From assembly GCF_025118155.1 (NCBI RefSeq), contig NW_026251440.1, forward strand, positions 1-64,000: 64,000 bases of DNA, given 5' to 3'. This stretch comes from Cokeromyces recurvatus (lineage: Eukaryota > Mucoromycota > Mucoromycetes > Mucorales > Mucoraceae). Of this stretch, positions 49,052 through 61,591 are shown one piece after another (within the stretch, counting starts at the first letter, position 1; each line of letters starts with the position of its first letter). Made by a program: the position numbers and the translations under genes. The notes under the pieces were generated by a model. The model ran no database searches and had not been told where the DNA came from. It worked only from the letters and a program-made list of their open reading frames with translations.

Positions 49052-49329
49052 TCTGTTTAAGCTGATAACAGTGATTGACATACAGTTATTATTTCGAGTA
49101 AATAGAACAGACTACTTTATTCACAGTACGTATATAATAAAGTCTTAATAATTTTTCATGGTCTATTTTTTGCAATGAATGTCCATTTTTTCAGCTTATT
49201 AAAATAAAGGGAGATTAGAAATAATAATAACAACACAACATAATTATTGAATACATGATTAGAATAAAATAACTTTATTGCTATTCTATTTTATATGTCT
49301 CTCTTTCTTCTTCTTCTTTAATTGTGTTA
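48670..49329. other. Convergent intergenic region with TA palindromes and T61
   Basis: 660 bp between two convergent stops. It contains a TA repeat (48710-48727), TACATGTA at 48851 within a longer TA palindrome, and a T61 run. No gene seen. Confidence 0.6.
48988..49048. repeat. 61-nt T homopolymer
   Basis: Longest uninterrupted homopolymer in the window; intergenic. Confidence 0.95.
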
Positions 49330-52300
49330 TTATACGTTTTTAGGTCTCATTCTGCTTACTATCTTGTTCACTTTAGGCAATACAAGGTGTCCTACTAAAA
49401 GTCTGGACAAAAGAAACAAGATCATCGTAAAGATAATGAATAGCTCAGAAATACAAAAGTGACTAATTGAAGTTCCTATTTCAAGCCAGCTTCCATAATC
49501 AGTTACAAAATAGAAAAAGTTAACTGTTTGAATATCTGTAATACTCATCACTGACAGGAATAACGTAAAAGGTTGAAGATCTATACTAGAGCTAAGGATA
49601 CCTAATACGGCAGAGGCCACAAAGAAGGGAATTAGGACCTTAATCATTAACAAAGCACCCATTAAGAAGGGATCAAATAGGGTCGTAAATCGATATACAC
49701 TTTCCAATGAAAAGCTACTCATTGAGGCTATATTACCAGTACCGAAGAAGGCAACGTTGATAAAGAATAAAAAGAGAAGAACTGCACGAATATCGCTAGC
49801 TTGAAGTGGACGATGAGCTGAATGGCGGGTTTCCTTATATAATGTTCTTTCTACTTCAAGCCAAATAAGTAATGTAGTACAGAAACATACATAAAATAGT
49901 AATTCATAAGAAATACTAAGCAAGACCATTAAGGGAGTAAATGCAAAGCAAATAATAAGTAATCTAGCCAAGTAATCATCATAAGTTTTTCCACGATAAA
50001 TAAAAGGGAAAATACTTGAAATCTCTATAATAGCAAAATAGTTATGAGTGATTCGTTCTTTAAAGCAATTTACTTATTTTTACCAATAATTATCCAACTT
50101 GCAGCTTGATTAAAAGTGGGAAGGCCTTCACGTTTCTGAAGACTGATAGAAGTAGAATATACAAGCAAAATACTAGCAATAATAACTAGTAACTGAACAA
50201 TCATAATAAATCCAAGTTTCTTATTAATTCTGTTACTTTGTTTAAGTTTCCACAAGGCAAAAATACCCATCAATACAGCAATTACGCCACCAGCAATCCT
50301 ATATATGTATATACATGTATATTAGGAATGAATATTATTGAATTAAATCTACACACTTACACAACAGAAATATTTTCGCCCTTTTCAACAGGTAATAAAG
50401 TAAACACACTAGTACAAAGACAAGATGCGGACCAGACAAACATTAAAGCCTTATTTTCTTTACGAATTCTAGAAGTCATTATCAATGGCCATGCTGATAT
50501 AATCACAAATATAGCGCTAAGAATTTCACGATAAAAGAAACTATAAACCTATATATATATATATATATAATAAATATGAGGATAAGTTTGTAATAATAAT
50601 AAGATTATAAAATTATACCAATGCTTCCAAGAAGAGTAAAGTAGAAATAACGATCAGAACAAAACGCATGTATCCATTCTTCAAGCTCAAACGTAATGCT
50701 TCAAATAATACACGACAGTTTGTGAAAACGCGATTCCAGAAAAAGATAGAAAAGAACACATAGGCATAATACATTTTTGGCATTCTTTGAATCCATAGCA
50801 TACTGTAAAGCCCGCCTAGAATTAAGAAAGAAAATAAATTAACCATGATGCGAGATTTGACAGTGGTTTGTGATGGTGATGATAAAACAAAGTGTTTAAG
50901 AACAAACTGAAGACAAAAAATACACCATCCAATATAGCCTGCAGTAACAACACCTCTCAAGAATAGCCAGTCATATGTTTGGAAGTAACGTAAACCTTCA
51001 AGAGAAAGAGACATGAGTCTTCTGGATTTTTCTTCAGCAAGTTTATACTCTTTGTTATTAATTAAAGTTTGAATGTCTGAAATAAACAAAAGAGGATCGT
51101 TTTCACCAGACAAAGGTTGGAAAGGTCTAAAAAACAACTCATGTTTCTCCTTTTCATCTATTTATAATAAGAAATTTAGCCTCTACACGTAAAAAGAAAA
51201 AAAAATTACATTACTTACTATGCTTTGTTTGATATTGCTCTAAGATTTGTCGAGCATTTGTAAATGCAGCTTCAGCCTTTATCATCTCGTCAGCTTCCAA
51301 GTAATTTAAAGGTAATTCACCTACAGAATTCACAGGAAGAGGAGTGCCAATCAAATGTGCCATCAAAGGCGCAATATCAGCTTGAAGAATATCATCACGT
51401 TGAATATGAGATAAATCCCAGTTTGCAGAAAACTCATCATGACCTAATCCTGAAGTAATCGGTTTACGGACGCCAGCACCCCAAGCAATAATAGGAGTAC
51501 GAGTATTATCAGGATGTCCATCACCATGACCACCTATACTACCTTAATTAAAAAAATGAACTTTCTCTGATTTTTTTATTATAAGATTTACCTCTATTAT
51601 TCATTCCATGATCAGCTGTAAAGATATAACTAGTACGACCATCATGACCATAGAATTCTTCAATTAACTCTACTATTTCTTTAATTCCTTGATCAACTAA
51701 TTTAATATTATTCAAGTATTCCTTTGACATTGGTCTAAATGCATGACCATTTGTATCCAAACCAAGCAAATGAAGGAAAAAGACGATTTTTTTTTGACGC
51801 AATTTTGCATTTAATTCGGGATCAACTGTTGCATTTTGAAAAAGATGTCGAACATGATCAAATACCCAAAGATCTAATTTTGAAGCCTCTATTATCATAA
51901 ATATTAGTTCATATTCTCTCTCTCTCTCTTTTCTCATCTATTGAAACCATATTGTAATTACCTCCAGAGAAGTCTTCATATTCAGGTGGATACATGAATG
52001 TCTCTATTTTATTCGGATCACTTGCACCCTGTTGAAACATAGGTAAAATATCAGGAGAACCAAAAGACCAAGTGTGTTGGGATTGATTAAAGACCGAATC
52101 AAAGTTAACAGGATTCATTGTCCAGCCTATAGATAATTAGAATACAATAATTATATATATGTATATCATTATGTTTGTCATTATAGTAGTAGTAGTAGTA
52201 GTAGTACCTGTTGTAACTGCACTCACATCTTCATAAAAACCAGCGATGATAGCGACATGGCCAGGTCTTGATTCAGTAGGTACACGAGTATGTGATATAC

Positions 52301-52620
52301 CCCAAGCACCATGGTCATTAATAATGTTGCGTAAATAAGGTGCTCTCGTTTCACCATTTTCATCTAATTCATAAAGTTTGTCAGCTCTTAAGCCATCACC
52401 TATCCATATACATGTTTAATTAGTTAATGATAGCATGAAATTCAATGAATCAGTACTTACCTACAAAGAGAACAAGTCGATCGGCAGGTGCATCAAAGGA
52501 GCTTTTATGAGGTTTCATGCCATGAACAAGAGGTGAAGTAAAATAAATATCAAAGATACTAAATAAATAAACGATGTGAAATATCACACCGATTATCAAT
52601 AATCCTACACACGATGACAT
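49330..52620 (-). CDS. MCD4: GPI ethanolamine phosphate transferase 1 (Mcd4/PIG-N)
   Basis: Nine exons: 52620-52461, 52399-52208, 52126-51962, 51888-51592, 51542-51219, 51157-50619, 50548-50361, 50298-50084, 50024-49330; about 924 aa. Adds ethanolamine phosphate to the first mannose of GPI anchors in the ER lumen. N-terminal TM ([20 protein letters not shown]), then [11 protein letters not shown] typical of Mcd4. Alkaline-phosphatase-like catalytic domain: [12 protein letters not shown] (metal Asp), [20 protein letters not shown] (catalytic Thr), [40 protein letters not shown]. This DTNGH + NNRGSxGGHG combination separates it from Gpi13 and Las21. The C-terminal half is a PIG-N domain with about 12-14 TM segments. 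Yeast Mcd4 is 919 aa, so it is complete. Start chosen at the ATG just before the first TM. Confidence 0.95.
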
Positions 52621-53043
52621 TTCCTTCAAAACGTGTTGAAAAACTGAAGAAGAAAAATAAAACAGCACTTTTTTTTTTCATGTTTTTTTTTTTTTTTTTT
52701 TTTTGTCATTAATTTTCCGCAAAAATAAAAAAAAAAGAGGCAGCATAGTAAAAAAATAGCGCAGAAGCAGATTGAAAGGCTAATAGATATAAATGATCAT
52801 ACAAATAAAACTCTAGTCTATAATTTGATTGTTTTTGCCTTTCACAGTACTTTATAAGGCAAATAAAATAAAAATTGTTAGTTGTCATTTTATTATATCC
52901 ATATAAGGTACAATTTCATTTGCCTTATTTATTATGGAAAAATATATAATCCGCCAAAAAAAAGGGGGAAAATTTATGCCCCTGGTAAACTTTCAAAACT
53001 TTTCCTTTTTTTTTTTTTAAGTTTGGCATCTGTCAAAACAAAA
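52621..53043. other. Divergent promoter region
   Basis: 420 bp between Mcd4 (-) and mtPheRS (+) starts, with a T22 run (52683-52704) and a T12 run (53007-53018) near the mtPheRS ATG. An in-frame extension upstream of the Mcd4 ATG exists (about 16 codons) but looks less likely than the conserved start. Confidence 0.5.
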
Positions 53044-54572
53044 ATGCTTCGACATTCAATTTGTCTAAAGCAAATAATAACAAGTCGATACACAATTGCT
53101 GGAGGTGCTAGCGTTTTTAATATAATACAAAAGACATGTTATTCAACAAAACCAGGTTAAAAGCAACCACTCATAATATAAAACAAAGTATTTATTTCTT
53201 TATATATATGTATATACATGTATAGAATTTGAAATTGGTAAAGAAGAAACGATGGTTAATGGTCAACGATTTCCAAGAGATGAGTGGACTAATGTTACAC
53301 CTACTGTACTTTCGAAAATTAACCGTAAATTACACTTGCAACCTCAAAATCCCATTTCCATTATTCGACAATTAATCGAATCCAACTTTCAAGACTTTCA
53401 AAAATTTAACAATCATAGTCCAATTGTGACTACGAAACAGAATTTTGATGATCTCTTCATTCCAAAAGACCATCCTAGCCGTACAAAATCAGATAACTAT
53501 TATTTCAATAAGGATGTTGTATTGCGTGCCCATACCTCAGCACATCAAATTCAAGGTTTGATGTCGGGGAGCCGTAAGTTTTTAGTCAGTGGTGACGTCT
53601 ATCGTCGTGATGAGATTGATGCATCCCATTATCCCGTATTTCATCAAATAGAAGGTGTCTTTTATACAGATAATGATATTCAACAACTTGGAACGGAGCT
53701 AAAGCAACTTCAAGAAGATAAAAAGACGACTAATATTCAACTTGTCGACGATACTGTGATTAAGCCAGAGAATCCTTACCAGACCTGTCATCAACCAGAG
53801 GCTGTAGACCTGATTGCAACTCATCTTAAACACTCCATCAATAGTATGATTCGAAATATCTTTGCTGACGAACCCAATCTAAAGGTACGATGGATTGATG
53901 CCTATTTTCCATTTACGAGCCCCAGTTGGGAAGTAGAAATTGAGTATAAAGGAGAATGGCTTGAGGTATTAGGATGTGGTGTTGTGAATCAGAAGATTAT
54001 GAACCAAGCTCATTTAGATGATAAAATTGGATGGGCATTTGGTATGGGATTAGAACGATTAGCGATGGTATTATTTGGTATTCCAGATATTCGATTATTT
54101 TGGACTGAAGATGAAAGATTTATTAATCAATTCGAGCCAGGAAAGATCAACAAATTTATGCCATTTTCAAAGTATCCACCTTGTATCAAAGATATTTCAT
54201 TCTGGATATCTGAAAATAAATGGCATGAAAATGATTTCTGTGAATTAGTACGAGGAGTAGCTGGTGACTTGGTAGAGACTGTTGAATTGGTAATGATATA
54301 AATATTTATATGTTAAATTATGATTATAGACTAATTTGTGGTGAATATAGATTGATGATTTTACACATCCAAAGACTAATAGACGAAGCTTATGTTACCG
54401 TATTAACTATAGATCTATGGATAGGTACATAAAAATGATACATATATGCAAGGAATGTAATAAAAAAAAACTAATTTGTATTTTTAGAAATGTTACTAAT
54501 GAAGAAATAAATATAATACAAGAGAATGTTCGTAATACAGTAAGAGATGAATTTAATGTAGAACTTCGATAA
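53044..54572 (+). CDS. MSF1: Mitochondrial phenylalanyl-tRNA synthetase
   Basis: Four exons: 53044-53155, 53226-54289, 54351-54424, 54488-54572; about 444 aa. The monomeric mitochondrial enzyme charges tRNA-Phe. The first ~38 residues are basic with Ser/Thr (MLRHSICLKQIITSRYTIAG), a likely matrix presequence. Class II motifs: VLRAHTSAHQIQGL, FLVSGDVYRRDEIDASHYPV (motif 2 with catalytic Arg), FHQIEGVFY, and GWAFGMGLERLAMVLFGIPD (motif 3). The C-terminal anticodon-binding ferredoxin-like domain (FDX-ACB) runs from YPPCIKDISFWISE to RDEFNVELR. Intron 1 ends with a TA palindrome holding TACATGTA. Converges with IDO. Confidence 0.96.
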
Positions 54573-55093
54573 ATTAAATAGCATATAAATAAAACATATT
54601 TCAATGCATACAAAGTTTTTTTTTTTTTTTTTTTTTGTTTGTTTGATTTATACTATATAACACACAAAATTATCACAGCTAGATTTAGGTATTTTATAAG
54701 AAAGAGTAAAAGAAGAAGAGGAATGAGAGTGTTTATAGTAAACAATATTATTACATAATTCTATTAAGAGCATCATTCTTAGTAATTATATACACATTCT
54801 AGCATTTGATGATCCTATTTTTATTAACTTGTGTAGCTTTTATAAGCTTTGCTAGTCTTATTTCAACCTACTTAAATAAGAACAATATATGTATATAAAT
54901 ATATAAATATATCATAATAAATGATAGAAAAAAAAAAGGTTTATTTGCATATACAATAGTTCCAACGACAATATACTATTTAATTGTATAGTTCAATATT
55001 AAGCTACAATAAAGAGTAAAAAAAAAGAAAAAAAGAAAAAAGAAAAAAAGGGGGGCACATATATAAATATTATAATATCATAGAATAATCAAT
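54573..55093. other. Convergent intergenic region
   Basis: 520 bp, AT-rich, with a T18 run (54617-54634) and an A/G-rich patch ending AAAGGGGGG (55020-55056) just downstream of the IDO stop. No gene. Confidence 0.6.
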
Positions 55094-56956
55094 TCAAGTA
55101 CGATCTTGATTTTCGAATTTCATCTTCAAGCTGGCAACCTCACGATCGAGGAATCTCTTTTGAGCTTCAGCACGTCTAGCAATTTCTTCAACTCGAATCA
55201 AATTACTTTCTGTGAGTTGAGATTTGTCAATTTGACTACTAACTTCATTTAACAAGTTCAAAACGGTACCAAGTTGATTAGGTAACCTACACATAATAAA
55301 ATGAATAATTAATTCTACTCCTTTTCTCTTTGCCGTATTTTTTTTTTTCCTCTTTTCTATTATTACCAAGTTACAATAGGAGAGCCACCAGTAGCTACAG
55401 GATGTGATGTATGCTTAATGATATATTCTTTCGTAAAGTTCCAATGCCGATGACGAAAGGCTCGAATTTGATCAATATTTGATAAATAAATAGCAGCCGA
55501 GTTAGGATCTTGTAAAGCAAAATCTCGGAGGCCCAATTTGATAGCTTTATCTTGAACGTATTCTAAAAATTCGCGATGATTAGTAGGTCGATAGGATCTA
55601 AAGTCACGCAAGACCTTTGTTAAAGGATTCTCGGGCATGAGCTCAGTAATTTGAAATAAGTTATCCCCCAGGGGGACCATAGAATCATTTGCGCCTGATT
55701 CACCACGATGTACAATAGGGTTATCGCTTACACCTTCATAAATAACACCATCAGGGAACATGGGCTTTTATAAATAAATAAATAAATAAAAGTTATTATT
55801 ACTCATTTGAGTGCATATATACATCTTTTTTTTTTATCTATTTTACTTGGTTTTTGGTCCCCATAATAAAAGTTCTAAACTTAATATAATCTTCAGGCAT
55901 ACTACGAGACCACATCATCTCCATTTCTTTGTTAATAGATTCATAAGTTTCATTTAAACCAACCATTTGCATATTAAAATTGGCTCTATCTTTCATTTCA
56001 ACAGCTTTCAAAGCACCTGTAGCGTAACGTACAAGCTTAGGTGAATAAGAAACCATTGTTACATGGTTTAAAATAAAGCCCTTCCTATATATATATATAC
56101 AAGATGTTCAGTCATATCTATTAGAGGAAATGATTTTAATATTATCTATCTTACTCTGATTCTGTTCCAGCAAATGAACGAATTAAAGCCAAATTATCAT
56201 ATGTAAGACCACCTAAAGGATTTAAACGTTTATAGTTGTATAAACTATGTATTTATAAATAAACATGATTTAAAGAAGAAGAAGAAGAAAAAGAACTTAC
56301 GCATAACTTAAAGCACTATAAATATGAATTAGTCTTTATATCAATACATTATCATAGAACAGTATTACTTACTATTCCATAAAAGGTTGACTATGAATCT
56401 TTTTAGCAATTTTGGTTAATGGAACAGCAATATTCATAGGTAAAACTTTTCTTCCTAATCCATAGTCGCTTTTAATACGATAAAGAATATCACAAGGTTC
56501 AAGTAAATAAGCAGATGCAGCAAAGGTATAATCACGAAATAAAGCTATAAGAATCAAGAAATAACTAAGTCTATATTTATATATATATATATATGGTGAC
56601 TTGTAATCATTACCAGATAAAAGACGTTGATCTGTGATATGATCTATTTCATATAAAGGAAGCTCATCTCTAATAGCATCACCGAATTGGCCACTTGCTA
56701 ATAAGCCAGGAGAGCCATCTACTAGTTGCATTGGCATACGTTGTAAAAGAGATTCTAATTTATTAAATTCTTTAGGTAGTTCAACTAATGGATCCTGTGT
56801 AGGAAGAAAGCCATTTTCAGTTCCTACTGTAAAAGTTTGGATAGAAGGCTCGATTCTTTGACTCTCTGTAATGAATGATGAAAGGAGCCTATTGTAACCA
56901 AAAGAGCTTATAGGCTTCAAATGATTTGGTTTGATTTTACGTAGAATAGTAAACAT
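55094..56956 (-). CDS. Indoleamine 2,3-dioxygenase (Bna2-type, kynurenine pathway)
   Basis: Seven exons: 56956-56614, 56544-56373, 56315-56301, 56244-56155, 56084-55847, 55764-55367, 55286-55094; phases close to about 482 aa. Haem enzyme that opens the indole ring of tryptophan to N-formylkynurenine, first step toward NAD. Signatures: FRDYTFAASAYLLEPCD, PMFPDGVIYEGVSDNPIVHR, RGESGANDSMVPLGDNLF, DQIRAFRHRHWNFTKEYIIK with the proximal haem His in RHWNF, and HPVATGGSPIVTWLPNQLG. Exon 3 is a 15-nt micro-exon. The N-terminus is unusual: about 30 residues rich in Arg/Lys/Ser (MFTILRKIKPNHLKPISSFG) look like a mitochondrial presequence before the IDO domain. It is converging with the mitochondrial PheRS. 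Confidence 0.95.
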
Positions 56957-57249
56957 AATTTGAATTAAATAGAAGTTACTTTTTTCTTCTTCCTTTCTCT
57001 CACTCTTACTCTCTTACTTGTGCTTTTTATATATCTACAGAAATACAGAATACCGCCAACTTACTTTGCCATCGCATAATAATACCGTCGAATAATATAT
57101 AAAGAATCATGTCTAAGGTCGTCTTTTTTCCCACGAAGGAAAAAGAAACGAGTCCAATGGGAAATTTCTCAAGTATGCTTCATTCTATTTTATTACAAGT
57201 CATCCCCTCTTTATTATTATTATTATGCATAAAATCGTGAGAATTATGG
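56957..57249. other. Short intergenic spacer, tandem genes
   Basis: 290 bp holding the IDO promoter side (CT-rich 56984-57012) and the 3' flank of the tubulin cofactor gene. No gene. Confidence 0.5.
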
Positions 57250-58429
57250 TTAAGCAGGTAATAAGCTTAACTTTTTAATTGAAATACTTTGATTTGAAGA
57301 ATTTTTAAGAATACACTCCTTTAAGAGGACTGTTTGTCTCTCTTTATCCATCACTTTCCAATTTGGTGATGCTTGCTTTTTAAGCCAATTAAAATCCTCG
57401 ATTTGATCAAAATAATTAATTGATTCCTATACATGTATGAAAATGAGTGTTAGAGAAGAGATTTCATTTTGGGCTTTACACATTATATAAATATTTACAT
57501 TGGCGTTCCAACAACCAACTTGAATAGAATCTGAATCTTCTATAATAGGTCGACTAGTAACATGTAACATCATATCTACATGATGGGCTTCATGTATACG
57601 AAGCTTTGGGATACATATAAGTTTTATTATTAAAGATTTTTTTTTTGTTTTACCTGATGACAGCCGACAAATAAAGTCGAGTAATTGAGACCATAAATCA
57701 ATACAGAACCTTGTATAAGGCCTCCATAAATAACACAATGATCGACATTTTTTACATGTATAGCTGAAATCTGAACATCTTTTTTCCCTAAAATGATGAT
57801 GCAATTTTTGAGATTTGATAAAAGAACCTCTATGCTTTTTGTTTGATTAACATCATCATCTAATGATAATATTGAATTCTCTTTATCTTTAAATAATACA
57901 GTAGCATCGGATAATAGAGTGTCTTCTTTTGTTTCCACTTTCAATTCTTTTTTAGGAACAGAAATGGGTGTTGTTTCACTCTTTTTTTACGTGATTTAAA
58001 AGAAAATTTAGCTTTAGGAGTTAACTCTGCTTTTGTTCTTTCAAGTGAATCAGTTAATTCTTTTAATTGCTGTATGAAAAAAAAAAAATTAGTTCCCTAT
58101 TTTTTTTTTTTTTGGATGCTTAAAGTAGCTTAAAAAATACTTGCTATAGAAAATTGTCGCTCATCATAAGATGGAATAAAATCAGTTGCCCTTGTCAATT
58201 TTTTTTCCAGATTATTTATATTTTGTAAAATGGTATTAAAGTGATTGGCTAGTTCTGGTTTTAATAGTGTTCTTGATTGAGAAATTTGGTCTTCAATAAC
58301 TATAAATTAAAGCAAGTCAAGTTGGACTTCAAACTAAAATAAAGGCCAATTTAAATAAAAACCTTGTCTTTCTGACTTGAATTCCAACCAGAAATCATTT
58401 GAAGCTTCTGTTGCTGATTTTTCTGTCAT
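57250..58429 (-). CDS. Tubulin-folding cofactor C (TBCC)
   Basis: Six exons as modelled: 58429-58363, 58299-58141, 58059-57991, 57946-57654, 57603-57499, 57426-57250; about 289 aa. Cofactor C triggers GTP hydrolysis on beta-tubulin within the cofactor C/D/E complex, releasing native dimers. N-terminal spectrin-like helices (SNDFWLEFKSERQ..., ILQNINNLEKKLTRATDFIP, PSYDER) precede the C-CAP/TBCC beta-helix with ISAIHVKNVDHCVIYGG, QLRIHEAHHVDMMLHVTSRP and SRPIIEDSDS; the Gln-Leu-Arg-Ile-His is the arginine-finger region of TBCC (Arg is present). Weak spot: joining exon 3 to 4 needs a 44-nt intron at an A-rich acceptor; otherwise one missing A in the A7 run at 57983-57989 would restore a continuous frame. 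Either way the gene is probably functional. Confidence 0.85.
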
Positions 58430-58598
58430 GTTCAATAAATAAAAAAGAGCGAAACAAATAATAAAAAAAATTATTTAAGTTATTTATTTTATTACATAAG
58501 CATTGAAATAAACAAGTAGAAAAAAAAACACACATGTTCATTCCAAAGTAAGAGATGGATACCATGTGAAACATCATCGACATTTAGTGTTAACTATT

Positions 58599-58641
<43 letters not shown>

Positions 58642-59033
58642 GGAGGCTTTACTGAATTTGTATCAGAATGAATATTGCGACATACAAAAGAAGATTGATA
58701 ACATTGCAATAAGGAATATCCAATCACAAAGTAAATAATACCAAAATTAGTCATTTTATTTGGCATCTATATTTGTCTTTCGTCATTGTTTTTTCCCCTG
58801 ATTGTTTATTTTCCCTTTTCAATGTAATCAGCTGCTTGTCCCTTATTTGCTGTTTTCATTTTTGTAACTAAATGATCGTCATGTGTGTATTTAATTTCTG
58901 TTTATTTTTCATAAAAAAAAAAAAAAAGAAAGAAAAAAAAAATAATTATAAATCGGTGTACATCTATAAATTTATATAGATTTCACTTTCCCTTTTTTTT
59001 TTTTTTTTTTTTTTTTCCTTTTCTTTATCTTTA
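58430..59033. other. Divergent intergenic region with A36 tract
   Basis: 600 bp between cofactor C (-) and fungalysin (+). A 36-nt A tract (58604-58639), a mixed A-tract (58913-58942) and a T24 run (58993-59016) ending 17 bp before the fungalysin ATG. No gene. Confidence 0.6.
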
Positions 59034-61352
59034 ATGAAACCAATTTTTATTTCAACTGCTATCTTTTTGCTTGCAAGTACTTCATATGGTGCTGTTATCA
59101 ATAATGGCCATCTATTAGCTCGAAAGGAATATGACCGAGGCCTTGCTCGTAGTTTTGGACCTGATGTTCCTTATCAGGAATATACCAATTTAAATTATAT
59201 GCAACGTCAGCAAGATTATAGTGCTTTTACTTTGACCCAAGATCCAGCTGATATTGCTATCGCCTTTGCTGAAGCGGAACTGGTGAACGGTGAATATATC
59301 GTTCAATCTGTCTATAAGTCTGATTTAAACGGTGTGACTCATGTCTATCTAAGACAAAAGGTCAATGGATTAGAAGTACTTAATGGTGATATCAACATTA
59401 ATGTAGATAGATTGGGTCGTATTATTTCATATGGTAACTCATTTGCTAGAGGTAGTCCAAAGATGCCACGACAAGAAGAAAGTAAATCCATTTTTAAGGT
59501 ATACTTCAAATCTGACCTCTTCTTGATATATATAGTTTACTCATAAATATTTATTTATATACTTGTATAATAGCATATTCAAAATGGTTTACAGATTGTT
59601 TCTAGTTCATTCTCTCAAGTTGTCTTTCAACAAGAGGAACAAGAGGATGATGACATTGTTTATAATATTATAAGCCCATATAAAAGAGTGATTGATCCAG
59701 CTGATGCAGTCTTATCATTAATGGCCTTTGTTAAATCTTCTTTACCAGATCCAACTATCTTGAATTTCTTGACACCTGAAACATTTATTACCTTGAGTTC
59801 TTTCAAGGGCTCTCATGAGGAGGATACGACGGTTATTCAATTCGAAAATGTCCCCTTTGCTGAATCCCCCGTCGAGGTTCGTCAAGGTTATATACAGACA
59901 GAGACAGGTGATTTGCAGCTTGTCTGGGATGTTCAATATGAACTTCAAGATAACTGGTATAATGCACATGTGAACGCACATGACGCTACCCTCATCAGTC
60001 TTGTAGATTGGGTTTCAAGTGCATCCTATTACAATATCATCCCCTTTGGCTTTAATGACCCTCATGAATCCCTTCAACAACTTGTCAAGAATCCACATGA
60101 CCCCTGGGCAAGTCCAGATGGTTGGCATACACAAGGATTTATCGCCAAGGGGGCCAAGACCTATAACGTCACGATCGGCAATAACGCTTACACACACACA
60201 AACCCAGATGGTGGATCAGAATGGCAAAACAATTATCGACCTCAGGGACACCCTAATGATGACGGTGAAAGTGATGGTGATCATGGTCTCGTCTTTAATT
60301 ATGAGGCCCTATTTGATCGACAGGAACCAAAAGAATATCAAGACGCAGCCGTAACGAATTTATTCTATTGGTGTAATATAGCGCATGATTTCTTTTATCG
60401 TTATGGCTTTGATGAAAAGGCGGGGAACTTCCAACAGGATAACTTGGGTCGTGGGCCTGAGAGTGGTGCTGGAGATGCGGTGATTGCGAATGCTCAAGAT
60501 GGGTCCGGTCGTAATAATGCGAACTTTGCCACACCACCCGATGGTAAACATGGCAAGATGCGGATGTATGTCTGGGATCAAACGAAGCCGATGCGCGATG
60601 GTGATTTTGAAAGTGGCATCGTGATTCATGAATATACGCATGGTGTATCTACACGGTTAACAGGTGGACCCAAGAATTCAAACTGTCTAGGTTGGGGTGA
60701 AGCAGGTGGGATGGGTGAAGGATGGGGTGACTTTATTGCAACCGTGATTCGAATGCGTAAGGGCTATAATCGTTCTATCGAGTTTGGTATGGGTGATTAC
60801 TCAAATGGGGGTGAGGGTATTCGTAAATACAAGTATTCTACTTCAAAGGAGACAAACCCAAGTACCTATTGTATCATGGATCGATTTGATTATTGGGGTG
60901 TTCATGCAAAAGGTGAAGTCTGGGCAGAGATGTTGTATGAGGTTTATTGGAACTTGGTCGACCGTTTGGGTTTTACTGATCAATGGTTCCCTCCTACTCC
61001 TACTCCTACTGCTGCGGCTAAAGCGAAAGCGAAGACTGCTGACCCTGATAAGATCACATTGACAGAGGACGAGATAAAGATGATTCGTAAACATATTACA
61101 AGTCATGGTAACACGTTGGCTGTACAACTCGTCTTGGACGGCATGAAACTTCAACCTTGTAACCCAAGTTTTATATCAGCTCGTGATGCCATCTTGGAAG
61201 CTGAAAAACAATTAACTGGTGGTAAATACTATTGTGATATTTATCGTGCCTTCGCTAAGCGTGGACTTGGTCCTGGTGCTAAACTAGAAAAGAAGGGCTG
61301 GATTGAGCAACGTGTTGAAAGTTATTCACTTCCTGCTGAATGTGAAGATTAA
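59034..61352 (+). CDS. Secreted fungalysin metallopeptidase (M36)
   Basis: Two exons, 59034-59498 and 59574-61352; 747 aa. Signal peptide at 1-19 (MKPIFISTAIFLLASTSYGA). The FTP/PepSY-type inhibitory propeptide runs to ~280 (YTNLNYMQRQ, HVYLRQKVNGLEVLNGDINI, LGRIISYGNSF). The mature domain has AVTNLFYWCNIAHDFFYRYG, then GIVIHEYTHGVSTRLTGG with the HEYTH zinc site near residue 507, and the third ligand Glu in GGMGEGWGDFIATV. All catalytic residues are present. Fungalysins are extracellular, broad-specificity zinc endopeptidases used in nutrient breakdown. Near 655 a Pro/Thr/Ala/Lys insert (PTPTPTAAAKAKAKTA) breaks the domain and is likely a species-specific loop. Codon use in the second exon is richer in G+C than in the neighbours, suggesting high expression. 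Confidence 0.95.
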
Positions 61353-61591
61353 TTCTTTTTTTTTTTTTTTTTTTTTTTTTAAGTTTCTATATTCACACAA
61401 TTATGATCATCTGTAATAGAGCCATTTGTCTCTTTTCCTATACATACATACCTATAACTTTTCTTTCTCTCTCTCTCTCTCTCTCTTTTCAAATTTATAT
61501 ATGTTTATAACTTTTATTTTTTTTTCTTTTATATATATATGTTAAATATAATAAACAAAGACTGTAGTTTTTTTTTTTTTTTATTATTTAT
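61353..61591. other. Short convergent spacer
   Basis: 240 bp between the fungalysin and SCAI stops, with a T24 run (61356-61380), a CT repeat (61465-61487) and a T13 run (61568-61580), likely 3' UTRs of both genes. Confidence 0.6.
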
